NCBI GenBank assembly: GCA_964462515.1
Contig: CAYWXK010000019.1
Location: 1-64,000, forward strand
Direction: 5' to 3'
DNA from: CAYWXK01 sp964462515
GTDB lineage: Bacteria; Planctomycetota; Phycisphaerae; Sedimentisphaerales; Anaerobacaceae
DNA length: 64,000 bases
Shown in pieces: positions 16,577-24,823 of the stretch (positions within the stretch are counted from its first letter, which is position 1; each line of letters begins with the position of its first letter). Below the pieces are notes generated by a model. That model had not been told where the DNA came from. It saw only the letters and a list, made by a program, of their open reading frames with translations, and did no database searches. Position numbers and translations under genes: made by a program.

Positions 16577-17581
16577 GTGGGATTAACAGGCAAACAAAAA
16601 GCTGCGATGCTTCTTATGAGCTTAGACCCCGCCACTGCCGGGGAATTGATGAAAGGCATTGACCAGCAGGTAGTCCAGGAGTTAGCGGTGGAGGTGGCGT
16701 ATCTTGATGCAGCGGGCTACCGCAGCAGCACACAGAGCATGGAGCTTGCGCGAGAATTTTACAAGTCACTTAAGACCAAGGAAGAAGGTTTTGAGCTTAA
16801 TAATTTTCTGAAAGAAATGCTCAGAAGCACGGTCGGCAGCGAAAAGGCTGAGCAAATTCAAACCGGCTTACAGGAATTGCTATGGAAGCGAGACCCCTTT
16901 ATATCCATTCGTTCCGTTGATTCGCGGACGATAGCATCGGTTCTTGAAGGCGAGCATCCTCAAGCTGCTGCGGTGGTCCTGTCGGAATTGCCTGCAAAGA
17001 AAGGTTCAGAGGTGCTTGGCCTTCTTGGCGAAGGTGTTCGCATCAGCGCTATCAGAAGAATGACCGGTTATGAGTCTGTAACTATAGAGGCAAAGGTACG
17101 AGTAGCAGAAATGGTTCGCAGACGTATTAAAGGTATCAAAAGCGCTGGTGCAGCAATAGCGGCACAAGCGCAGCCTGAACAATCGCTGCGCAAAGTTGCC
17201 GTTATTTTGCGAAGTCTTGGTAAAGAGCTTCGAGACGGGCTGCTCGGCGCCATCCAGGGAAAAGATGCAAAGGCCGGTGAAACGATAACCAACTTGATGA
17301 TAGTGTGGGAGGACATTCCACAGGTTGCCGACAGGTCACTGCAGGGAGCGCTACGAGGAATTGATGCGAGAAAACTGGCATTAGCGTTTCACAAAGCCGA
17401 TGAAATTATTGTCAAGAAAATCAGGTCAAATATCTCTGAGCGTCTTTCTGCTACGGTGGATGAGGAGACATCACTTATGTCGGCTCCCAAGAAAAAAGAT
17501 ATTGAAGAGGCAAAAGAAGAGATTGTTCGAATTTTGCGTGGAATGAATCAGAAGGGCGAACTTGCTTTTGTAGAAGAATGA
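16577..17581 (+). CDS. fliG: flagellar motor switch protein FliG
   Basis: 334 residues, normal length, with a GTG start preceded by GGGAGGG and only 4 bases after fliF. The N-terminal domain opens with LTGKQKAAMLLMSLDPATAGELMK. The middle domain contains the EHPQAAAVVLSELPAKKGSEVL stretch with the EHPQ motif. The C-terminal domain carries the charged torque helix (REL..GL..AIQGKDAKAGETITNLM..EDIPQVADRSLQGALRGI). The protein sits on the cytoplasmic face of the MS ring and transmits stator torque and switching. The tight spacing suggests coupled synthesis with FliF. Confidence 0.95.
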   Translation: MGLTGKQKAAMLLMSLDPATAGELMKGIDQQVVQELAVEVAYLDAAGYRSSTQSMELAREFYKSLKTKEEGFELNNFLKEMLRSTVGSEKAEQIQTGLQELLWKRDPFISIRSVDSRTIASVLEGEHPQAAAVVLSELPAKKGSEVLGLLGEGVRISAIRRMTGYESVTIEAKVRVAEMVRRRIKGIKSAGAAIAAQAQPEQSLRKVAVILRSLGKELRDGLLGAIQGKDAKAGETITNLMIVWEDIPQVADRSLQGALRGIDARKLALAFHKADEIIVKKIRSNISERLSATVDEETSLMSAPKKKDIEEAKEEIVRILRGMNQKGELAFVEE

Positions 17582-17590
17582 AAAAATATA

Positions 17591-18199
17591 ATGGTTAGCA
17601 CAGTTACAATCAAACTCTTGAAGCCGATTAAATCGGTGGAGATTTTAGATGGTGGCGACCAGCAGGCAGACTGCAGTTTGTCACCCGGTGAAGCATCAGC
17701 CGGATACGAATTAAATAGCAGCAAGACTTCAAACGTGCCGAGAGTCACTCCATCGCAGGATTTAGAAGCTCAAAAGATTGCATTTATGCAGAACTGTCGG
17801 GTGCTCAATGGTGTGGTTGTTAAGTTAAATGAGTTTTGCGAAAAGATATTTGCCGAGCACAGAGAAGAAATTGCCAGACTTTCAGTGGAAATTGCCAGGA
17901 AGATATTGATGCAAAAAGTGCAAGATGGTGACTACGAAATCGAATCCATTATCAAGGAAGCGCTTAAAAACATCCCTACAAGGCAGGATGTGGTGGTTCA
18001 CGTTAATCCGGAAGATTTTACTGGGTGTCAGAAGGCAGGACAAGATGAGCCAAACGGCATTCTATCCGGCATCAAGTTTGTTTCCGACCCGAATATCGGG
18101 CGAGCAGAATGTTTAGTTGAAAGTCCCAAAGGGATTATTCGGTCGTTGATAGACGAACACCTCGAACAAATCGGCAAAGCTCTTCAAAAGGCGGAATAA
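17591..18199 (+). CDS. fliH: flagellar assembly protein FliH
   Basis: 202 residues. The N-terminal quarter is variable. A helix follows (about 75-120, CEKIFAEHREEIARLSVEIARKIL), and then the conserved C-terminal domain, which has VVVHVNPEDF and an SDPNIGRAECLVESPKGII stretch near the end. This is the arrangement of FliH, the stator-like regulator that holds the FliI ATPase at the export gate. It is 9 bp after fliG and 3 bp before fliI. The assignment rests on the C-terminal domain plus gene order. Confidence 0.88.
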   Translation: MVSTVTIKLLKPIKSVEILDGGDQQADCSLSPGEASAGYELNSSKTSNVPRVTPSQDLEAQKIAFMQNCRVLNGVVVKLNEFCEKIFAEHREEIARLSVEIARKILMQKVQDGDYEIESIIKEALKNIPTRQDVVVHVNPEDFTGCQKAGQDEPNGILSGIKFVSDPNIGRAECLVESPKGIIRSLIDEHLEQIGKALQKAE

Positions 18200-18202
18200 T
18201 TT

Positions 18203-19564
18203 ATGAGTGTAACTAAAGTCGGTGAGCCGGTAATTGATTTTGAGAAATTTCACAGTGCACTTAGGCAGGTGAATTTGATGGCCTGCCAGGGTTTGGTAGT
18301 GCGAGTGTCCGGATTAACGGTCGAATCTGCGGGGCCGATGGTGGCATTAGGCGAGCTTTGCGGCATCCAAATCCGTGGGAGCAGGCGAGTCTTGGCCGAA
18401 GTTGTAGGATTTCAGAACGACCATTTGATTTTGCTGCCATTAGAGCATATAGAGGGTATCTCGCCGGGCGATATAGTAACGGCACGAACCACACCGAGAT
18501 ATATTACGTTAAGCGAGCAGATATTAGGCAGGGTAATAAACGGGCTTGCAGAACCGATTGATAATAAAGGGCCTCTGGTGGGGACAGAAAAGAAGGCATT
18601 AGATACGGGCAGTCCGCCGCCTTTGAGCCGGAAGAAAATTACAAGCCCTTTAGCTTTAGGAATAAGGTCGATGGACGGGGTCCTGACGTGCGGGAAAGGA
18701 CAGCGAATAGGTATCTTCTCGGGCAGCGGAGTAGGCAAAAGTGTGCTGCTCGGTGACATTGCCAATTCGAGTGAGGCAGATGTCAACATAGTTGCATTGA
18801 TAGGCGAGCGAGGGCGTGAGGTTCGTGAGTTTTTGGAAGGAGACCTTGGGCCGGAAGGTTTGGCCCGCAGCGTGGTTGTGGTTGCCCAATCAGATTCGCC
18901 GCCGATACAGCGAGTAAAGGCTGCGTTCGTGGCAGTGACGGTTGCCGAGCATTTCCGCGACAAAGGCAAGAATGTTCTATTTATGATGGATTCGCTCACT
19001 CGCTTTGCGCAGGCACAGCGAGAGATAGGTCTTGCTGCCGGTGAGCCGCCTGCAACAAAGGGCTACTGCCCGAGCGTTTTTTCACTTATGCCCAGACTTG
19101 TCGAGCGATTGGGATGTGCCGAAAACGGGAGCATCACCGGCATCTTGACTGTGCTTGTTGAGAACGATGACCTGGCAGACCCTGTGGCTGACAGTGCAAG
19201 GAGTTTGCTGGATGGACATATAGTTCTTTCAAGAAAATTAGCCGACAGGGGACATTACCCGGCGGTGGACATTTTACAAAGTGTCAGCCGATTGATGCCT
19301 GCGGTAGTAAATAAAGAGCATAGATTGGCTGCTCAGAAGCTAAAAGAAATATATGCGATTTATGCCGATGCGGAGGACCTTATAAACATCGGAGCGTTCT
19401 CGCCCGGCAGCAATCGGCGGATTGATGGGGCGATAGCATTGATTGACAGGATAAACAGATTTCTTGTTCAGCCCATCCGTGAGAGGACATCGTATGAAGA
19501 GACTACAAAACAACTAATTACTCTCAGCAAAGCGTGGGACAAGCTGATAGGTGTCGAAAGTTAA
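18203..19564 (+). CDS. fliI: flagellum-specific ATPase FliI
   Basis: 453 residues, family length. It has the beta-barrel domain (about 20-95), Walker A GIFSGSGVGKSVLL (about 171-184) with the nucleotide-binding Lys and Ser, and Walker B near VLFMMDSLTRFAQAQREIGLAAGEPPATKGYCPSVF. FliI is the hexameric ATPase that unfolds and delivers export substrates to FlhA/FlhB. It is joined to fliH with 3 bases between them and followed by fliJ, the standard trio. Confidence 0.96.
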   Translation: MSVTKVGEPVIDFEKFHSALRQVNLMACQGLVVRVSGLTVESAGPMVALGELCGIQIRGSRRVLAEVVGFQNDHLILLPLEHIEGISPGDIVTARTTPRYITLSEQILGRVINGLAEPIDNKGPLVGTEKKALDTGSPPPLSRKKITSPLALGIRSMDGVLTCGKGQRIGIFSGSGVGKSVLLGDIANSSEADVNIVALIGERGREVREFLEGDLGPEGLARSVVVVAQSDSPPIQRVKAAFVAVTVAEHFRDKGKNVLFMMDSLTRFAQAQREIGLAAGEPPATKGYCPSVFSLMPRLVERLGCAENGSITGILTVLVENDDLADPVADSARSLLDGHIVLSRKLADRGHYPAVDILQSVSRLMPAVVNKEHRLAAQKLKEIYAIYADAEDLINIGAFSPGSNRRIDGAIALIDRINRFLVQPIRERTSYEETTKQLITLSKAWDKLIGVES

Positions 19565-19576
19565 GCTGGTAATTAA

Positions 19577-20074
19577 ATGAAACGGTTTGCATGGCGACTG
19601 CAACGCGTCCTTGACGTTAAGACAAAGCTGGAACAAAAGAAAAGGGCGGAATTGCTTGAAATAACTCAAAAGCTGATAGAGACACATGGTGAGCTGCTGA
19701 CACAGCAAAAGATATTAGAAGAGATAATTGATGAGTTAAATAAGGAAAATCCGCAGAAGCGTCTGGGTAAACAAGAATTTTTCTTAAGACATTCAACGGC
19801 AACCGATGAGCAGATTAAAAAGCTCAAAGATAAAGTAAGAGCGCTCGAATTACAACAAAGAGAAAAGATTGATGAGCTTTTGAAGGTCAGAAGATTCAAG
19901 GAAGGCCTGGAAAGATTGCGAGCAAAGGCAAAGGAAGAATTTATAAAAGAGCAGGAAAAACTTGAGCAAAAAGAGCTGGATGAAGGGGCGACAGTTTCAT
20001 TTGCCCGAAAAATGATAAAAGAAAACGATACCGGCAATGATAAGAGCTATATCGCAGCAGTATTTGGTAAATAA
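19577..20074 (+). CDS. fliJ: flagellar export protein FliJ
   Basis: 165 residues, almost entirely charged coiled coil (KRFAWRLQRVLDVKTKLEQKKRAEL at the start, then long Lys/Glu-rich helices). FliJ is the central stalk of the FliI ring and links it to FlhA. Sequence identity in this family is low, so the call depends on the typical N-terminal FxWRLQRVLDVK motif, coiled-coil character, length and position just after fliI. Confidence 0.88.
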   Translation: MKRFAWRLQRVLDVKTKLEQKKRAELLEITQKLIETHGELLTQQKILEEIIDELNKENPQKRLGKQEFFLRHSTATDEQIKKLKDKVRALELQQREKIDELLKVRRFKEGLERLRAKAKEEFIKEQEKLEQKELDEGATVSFARKMIKENDTGNDKSYIAAVFGK

Positions 20075-20104
20075 ATATAGTGGTGTAAATTCAGGAGAAA
20101 AACC

Positions 20105-20827
20105 GTGAGTAAGAAGCGAATAATAATAATGGCGGCGGCAGGATTGGTGAGCTTTGGAGGTGCACTTGTCATCGGATGGCTAACCGGCTCAGGCCAGAGT
20201 ATCGATCCGAATCAGGTAACAGTTACAGGCCAGGAGAGCAAATTAAAGCCGGCACAGGCATCAATCGGGATTCCCAGTATAACCCGCACTGGTGAGACCT
20301 CGACAAAGACAGCTACTATGGAAAGGCAGCTACAAGATTTTATTATCGAAATGCGAGAAAAGATGCGTGAGTATAACAGCAAGCTGCAAAGTCTTCAGAC
20401 GCGAGAGCAGAGACTTCAAATGACCCAGGATGTGCTGAAGAAGGATATCAATGACTTAAATAATCTGCGAACAGAAGTCTCTTCAATGATTGCTCGACTC
20501 AAAGAGGAACGGGATAAGTTATTAAAGACCAGACTTGAGATTTCTCAGGCGGAAAAGGGCAATTTAACAACCGTAGCAGCAGCTTACGACAAAATGGATG
20601 CAAGCAGCGCCAGTAAGATATTAGCCAGTATGTGTACGGGCGGCGTTACCCAAAAACAAGATGGACAAGTCAGACTATGGGCAACCGGTTTTGATGATGC
20701 GGTAAAAATTCTACATTATATGGGCGAAAGGACAAAGGCCAAGCTGCTGGCCGAGTTAGTTAATTCGGAGCCGAAACTTACAGCAGCTTTGTGTGAAAGA
20801 TTAAAACAAATAAATGAGGTAAGATAG
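20105..20827 (+). CDS. MotE/YlxF-like coiled-coil membrane protein
   Basis: 240 residues from a GTG start with AGGAGAAA before it. One TM/signal segment lies at about 5-27, then a long coiled coil (about 70-150). A C-terminal helical domain of MgtE-N/FliG-like style follows (YDKMDASSASKILASM...DDAVKILHYMGERTKAKLLAEL). Proteins of this build sit after fliJ in Bacillus (YlxF), and MotE in rhizobia is a periplasmic chaperone for a motor protein. A role at the stator or motor is inferred from motA/motB directly downstream (4 bp). Exact function is unknown. Confidence 0.7.
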   Translation: MSKKRIIIMAAAGLVSFGGALVIGWLTGSGQSIDPNQVTVTGQESKLKPAQASIGIPSITRTGETSTKTATMERQLQDFIIEMREKMREYNSKLQSLQTREQRLQMTQDVLKKDINDLNNLRTEVSSMIARLKEERDKLLKTRLEISQAEKGNLTTVAAAYDKMDASSASKILASMCTGGVTQKQDGQVRLWATGFDDAVKILHYMGERTKAKLLAELVNSEPKLTAALCERLKQINEVR

Positions 20828-20831
20828 TTTT

Positions 20832-21602
20832 ATGGACATTGCAACAATAGTAGGAACGATTCTGGGCTTTTTAGTTATTGCCTGGGCGATTATGATGGGT
20901 GGAAGCTGGACCATATTCGTTGATTATCCTTCGATGGCGATTACTATCGGCGGAATGCTGTGTGCGACAATGATACATTTTTCGCTGCCGCAATTTCTAG
21001 GGATATTTTCGGTAATAAAAAAGACAATCGTGGCCAAGATACCATCGTCATCTGAGCTGATTCAAAGGATGGTCAACTACGCTGCAATCAACAGACGTGA
21101 CGGCACGCTTGCGCTGGAACAGGAGGTCGGCAAGCTGGACAATTTATTTTTTGCCAAGAGCTTGCAAATGGTTGTAGATGGTAAAAACAGCGACCAGATT
21201 CGGGACCTTCTGGGTCTGGAAATTCAATATCTTCAGGAGCGCCACGCGAACGGCAAAAAGATTCTGGAGTTTATGGGTTCTTCGGCTCCTGCTTTTGGAA
21301 TGATAGGAACACTTATCGGGCTGGTTCAGATGCTAAGGAGTATGACGTCACCTGAGGCAATAGGAGCCGGAATGGCGGTGGCTTTGATTACGACATTTTA
21401 TGGCGCATTTGCAGCTAACCTGATTTTTATACCATTAGCAGGAAAGCTGGGACTTTATTCCAAAGCGGAGACAACTGCTATGGAAATGATTGTAGAAGGC
21501 ACGTGCGCTATTTCGCGAGGTGAAAATCCGACCGGCATCCGGGATACGCTGCAGGCATTCGTTTCACAAAAACACAGAGAGGAAATAAAGGCGACCATAT
21601 AA
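20832..21602 (+). CDS. motA: flagellar motor stator protein MotA
   Basis: 256 residues, with TM segments at about 5-22, 32-50, 145-170 and 180-205. The family signature FMGSSAPAFGMIGTLIGLVQMLRSM sits before TM3, and GMAVALITTFYGAFAANLIF in TM4. The cytoplasmic loop between TM2 and TM3 carries the charged segment that contacts FliG. MotA surrounds MotB to form the ion-driven stator. Its stop codon overlaps the motB start by one base. Confidence 0.95.
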   Translation: MDIATIVGTILGFLVIAWAIMMGGSWTIFVDYPSMAITIGGMLCATMIHFSLPQFLGIFSVIKKTIVAKIPSSSELIQRMVNYAAINRRDGTLALEQEVGKLDNLFFAKSLQMVVDGKNSDQIRDLLGLEIQYLQERHANGKKILEFMGSSAPAFGMIGTLIGLVQMLRSMTSPEAIGAGMAVALITTFYGAFAANLIFIPLAGKLGLYSKAETTAMEMIVEGTCAISRGENPTGIRDTLQAFVSQKHREEIKATI

Positions 21603-22309
21603 TGGCTTCCACGAAAAAACAGCCAACACCTGAAGAAGAGCCGGGGGCGCCGGAATGGATGCTGACTTTCAGCGATTGTATGACGCTGCTGCTTACGTTT
21701 TTTGTGCTTCTTATAACTTTTTCGGCCCCAGGTAACAGCGAAATTAAAGGCTTGAGCAATGTTATTACCAGACTTTTGCCGGGTATCGACTGGGCAACCG
21801 AGACATATCAGGATTCGCTGGTTGAGTATCTTGAACTTCAGGCAGCAGCAGGCACAGAGACAGGCAGCGAAAAGCCGACTCTGGAAAATGGGACTAAAGG
21901 CGGCCTAAAATCAACATCAGCATCCTCTGACTTCGACAGGGCAAAGATGTTTTCGATACCATCTGAAAGGGTCTTTTTCGGGAGAGGCTCTGTCATATCT
22001 GCTGAAGGCCGAGTTGTTCTGGCTACTATCGCATCGCTTCTGCGCAAAACAACAAACAGAGTGGTTATTTGCGAGTATGGTCCTAAAGAAGATAAAGGCA
22101 GTCAAGAATTTGGTCTAAATCGAACGTGGGTAGTGTTGGAATACCTGACAGCAAAACACGGCCTTGACAGAAACCGATTTAACATTTCAAGTGTGTCGGC
22201 GAGAGTGGTTACAGACCAGAATCCTGATAACAATAGGACAGTTCAGCCAGAAACGATAGATAAACGGACGCTTGAAATTACCATATTGGACAGGAGCAGC
22301 TACAATTGA
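21602..22309 (+). CDS. motB: flagellar motor stator protein MotB
   Basis: 235 residues. The single TM helix (about 21-41) contains the essential ion-carrying Asp at D25 in TFSDCMTLLLTFFVLL. A linker and plug region and an OmpA-like peptidoglycan-binding domain follow (about 118-232, SIPSERVFFGRGSVI... to FNISSVSARV). It anchors the stator to the cell wall. It is coupled to motA (one-base overlap) and to the next motB-like gene (4-base overlap). Confidence 0.93.
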   Translation: MASTKKQPTPEEEPGAPEWMLTFSDCMTLLLTFFVLLITFSAPGNSEIKGLSNVITRLLPGIDWATETYQDSLVEYLELQAAAGTETGSEKPTLENGTKGGLKSTSASSDFDRAKMFSIPSERVFFGRGSVISAEGRVVLATIASLLRKTTNRVVICEYGPKEDKGSQEFGLNRTWVVLEYLTAKHGLDRNRFNISSVSARVVTDQNPDNNRTVQPETIDKRTLEITILDRSSYN

Positions 22310-23025
22310 GAAAGAAGCATAGAATTGAGGAAAGCTCTGCCAAAGCTCCCGCATATATTGTAACGTTTTCCACTTTGATAACACTGCTGCTTTCGTTTTT
22401 TATAGTGCTTCTTAGTATGGGAACAACACAAGATAACACGCTCTTCGACCGGGGCTACCAGGGAGGATTTCTGGAATCATTTAAGAGAGGGTTCGGGATT
22501 AGACAAACCTTTGACTTTAAGTCTTTAGGGAAAAAATATTCTATAAGCGAACCTGATGAAGAATATGAAGGAAGAACTCCGGATGTAAACACAGAAAGGC
22601 TCAGAAGAATTATCAAAAAGCTGGGCCAATCTATGAACATCAGGCCTTCACCGATAGCAGCCAAAAAGACGGATTTTTCCGTGACAGACATCCATTTCTC
22701 ACCCGGAGAGGCGGCGTTAGATGAGCCGGCAAAGAAGTTTTTGAGTGAATTTTGTTTGAATTTGCAGCGAAATCCGGGCTCCGAGGCATTAAAGCTCTAC
22801 GTGCTTGGTATAGCCGGTGACCAGGCAAATGAAAAAGAGCAGTGGATGGTCTCGGCGAGACGTGCTCAAGTAGTGGCAGACTTTATGAAGAACACTTTGC
22901 CTGAGGAGCTAAACTGGCCTGTTTATTGCTGGGGAGCAGGCCCTGGAGGCGAATGGGTAGAGCAACACAGCCCGACTTCAAAACAATTGCATATCTTGAT
23001 TGCCGTTTTACGGGGCAATGATTAA
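22306..23025 (+). CDS. MotB-like OmpA-domain protein lacking the channel aspartate
   Basis: 239 residues from a TTG start that overlaps the motB stop (TTGA). It has the MotB plan: TM helix (about 17-37), linker, and OmpA-like domain (about 125-235, with DIHFSPGEAALDEPAKKFL and SARRAQVVADFM). At the position of the MotB ion-binding Asp it has Thr23 (TFSTLITLLLSFF), so it should not conduct ions like a normal MotB. It may form a heteromeric stator with MotB, anchor or position stators, or be structural. Placement in the same operon and overlap with motB argue that it is co-produced with it. Confidence 0.85.
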   Translation: MRKKHRIEESSAKAPAYIVTFSTLITLLLSFFIVLLSMGTTQDNTLFDRGYQGGFLESFKRGFGIRQTFDFKSLGKKYSISEPDEEYEGRTPDVNTERLRRIIKKLGQSMNIRPSPIAAKKTDFSVTDIHFSPGEAALDEPAKKFLSEFCLNLQRNPGSEALKLYVLGIAGDQANEKEQWMVSARRAQVVADFMKNTLPEELNWPVYCWGAGPGGEWVEQHSPTSKQLHILIAVLRGND

Positions 23026-23034
23026 CCGGTCAGT

Positions 23035-23646
23035 TTGTCAATTTTTTCGACAGTCTGCACAATTATCCGTCAATATCGTCCCAATAAAAGCCTATTCATA
23101 CGTATTAACGCCCATTTTAGGTATTCCGGCACACGATTTGCGGTTTTATCCGGCGTGGCGCCATATAAAAGAAAATCTGTTTTGATTCTGACAATAGGTG
23201 CACTTGGCATTGCAGCATTGGTTCTATGCACAGGCCAATCGGCTGAGCATAAAAATTCGAAATTTGAAACGCAAAATTCGAAACAAGCAGCCGCATCACT
23301 ATTCGCCAATGACCCCAATTTTGCCGGCCGGTCGGACAGCAGCCTTAGCAGCCGGGAAATGTTCTTTAAGCTGATGATTTCGGTTTTATTGGTAGGCGGT
23401 CTGGGTGCGGCGGCAATTTATACCTCCAAGAAGCTATTGCCAAGAATTACCAACCTGCCGGGTAAAAAGATTCGCATCATTGAAACGGTTCATCTCGGGC
23501 CGCGTAAGGCGATACATCTGGTCGAAATCGGCAATCAGCGGATATTAGTCGGCAGCACAAATGAAAATATCAGGAAACTGGCGGACGTAACTGATGCCTT
23601 CGTAGATTTTTCTGCGAAGACAATCAGCGATGATGCGGAGATATAA
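23035..23646 (+). CDS. fliO: flagellar biosynthesis protein FliO
   Basis: 203 residues as drawn from ATG 23035. A GTG at 23155 is an alternative start that places the first hydrophobic helix (VLILTIGALGIAALVLC) close to the N-terminus. A second TM (about 117-135) precedes the conserved cytoplasmic part LPGKKIRIIETVHLGPRKAIHLVEIGNQRILVG, which is the FliO signature. FliO assists assembly of the FliP ring. Residues encoded around 23251-23286 come from an inserted intergenic-type repeat. It is directly followed by fliP with a one-base overlap. Confidence 0.88.
   Translation: MSIFSTVCTIIRQYRPNKSLFIRINAHFRYSGTRFAVLSGVAPYKRKSVLILTIGALGIAALVLCTGQSAEHKNSKFETQNSKQAAASLFANDPNFAGRSDSSLSSREMFFKLMISVLLVGGLGAAAIYTSKKLLPRITNLPGKKIRIIETVHLGPRKAIHLVEIGNQRILVGSTNENIRKLADVTDAFVDFSAKTISDDAEI
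23251..23286 (+). repeat. dispersed-type repeat inside fliO
   Basis: The segment contains AAATTCGAAATTTGAAACGCAAAATTCGAAA-like words: AATTCGAAA occurs twice and AATTTGAAAC once, in an A/T-rich block. Such AATTCGAAA arrays are normally intergenic. Here the block stays in frame and encodes about 12 polar residues between the two membrane segments of FliO, where length changes would be tolerated. Confidence 0.45.
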
Positions 23647-24509
23647 TGACAGGTAAGTTTGCAAAAACGATTTTTGTTTTAATTGTTTCGCTGGCATTTA
23701 GCGGTTTATCGTTTGGTCAGAATAGTAACAAGACTATGAAACCTGTTTTGTTGCCACAATTTATTCAGGCGAAAACAGCAGCGGACAATTCGGCAAAAAA
23801 CTCTTCCGGAAACAGTGTTCCGAGTATCACAGACCTGATGACGGTTATAGATAAGGCGACCAGCAATCAAGCCAAGGGCAAAGACTGGTCAACGCCCGTC
23901 AAGCTTGTAATTATTTTTACGGGGCTGGCGATTTTACCGAGTCTGCTGGTGATGATGACTTCGTTCACGAGGATAGTGATTGTTCTGTCATTTGTTCGAC
24001 GGGCATTAACAACACAGACTATACCACCTACGATTGCGATTATCGGTTTAGCTTTGTTTTTGACGCTCTATACGATGGCTCCGACATTTGCGAAAATCAA
24101 TACAGATGCGATTAAGCCTTATCTTGCGGACCAGATTGATTTTCAAACGGCAGGCGGCAGGGCGAGCAATTGCATCAAAGAATTTATGCTGCGTCAGAGC
24201 AGGGAATCAGATTTAGCACTTTTTGTGCGAATGGCGAAGATTGATCCGCCGGCCAAACCGATGGATATCGGGATGCACATTGTTGTTCCTGCGTTTATCA
24301 TAAGCGAGTTTCGGACTGCATTTGAGATAGGCTGCCTTCTATTTATTCCATTTCTTTTAGTGGACTTAGTTATTGCGAGCGTTTTGCTCAGCGCTGGTAT
24401 GATGATGCTGCCGCCGGTGATGATTTCGCTGCCCTTCAAGCTGATATTATTTATTCTCGTTGACGGATGGGCGCTGCTGGCAAAAAGTCTTAGTTTAAGT
24501 TTTAGGTAA
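23646..24509 (+). CDS. fliP: flagellar export gate protein FliP
   Basis: 287 residues: a signal peptide (about 1-24), a polar segment, then four membrane segments. Conserved FliP sequence is seen from LVIIFTGLAILPSLLVMMTSFTRIVIVLSFVRRAL to IPFLLVDLVIASVLLSAGMMMLPPVMISLPFKLILFILVDGW. FliP pentamers with FliQ and FliR form the export channel core in the MS ring. It is coupled to fliO and followed by fliQ after 40 bp. Confidence 0.96.
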   Translation: MTGKFAKTIFVLIVSLAFSGLSFGQNSNKTMKPVLLPQFIQAKTAADNSAKNSSGNSVPSITDLMTVIDKATSNQAKGKDWSTPVKLVIIFTGLAILPSLLVMMTSFTRIVIVLSFVRRALTTQTIPPTIAIIGLALFLTLYTMAPTFAKINTDAIKPYLADQIDFQTAGGRASNCIKEFMLRQSRESDLALFVRMAKIDPPAKPMDIGMHIVVPAFIISEFRTAFEIGCLLFIPFLLVDLVIASVLLSAGMMMLPPVMISLPFKLILFILVDGWALLAKSLSLSFR

Positions 24510-24549
24510 ACAAGCCCGAAGAGTCGGGATTTTTCTAAAGGATTAACGG

Positions 24550-24819
24550 ATGGATAGCAGTTTCGTTCTTTATCTGGGCCGGCACACACTTGAAACGGCG
24601 TTACTTTTGTCGGCGCCGATTCTTTTAACCTGTATTATTGTGGGAATGGTGGTAACGTTGTTTCAGGCAGTTACTTCCATTCGCGATATGACCATAACGA
24701 TAGTCCCCAAGCTTCTGGCCGTTGCGGTGGTGGCGATGTTGTGCAGTAGCTGGACGCTGCAGATAATGCTCAGGTTCATTAACGAAATTTTCGGCCATAT
24801 CCAGAATATCGGACGCTGA
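24550..24819 (+). CDS. fliQ: flagellar export gate protein FliQ
   Basis: 89 residues, the family length, with two TM helices (about 14-37 and 50-75). It has the conserved LSAPILLTCIIVGMVVTLFQAVTSIRDMTITIVPKLLAV. It forms the outer layer of the FliPQR gate. Placed 4 bp before fliR. Confidence 0.95.
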   Translation: MDSSFVLYLGRHTLETALLLSAPILLTCIIVGMVVTLFQAVTSIRDMTITIVPKLLAVAVVAMLCSSWTLQIMLRFINEIFGHIQNIGR

Positions 24820-24823
24820 ATCT

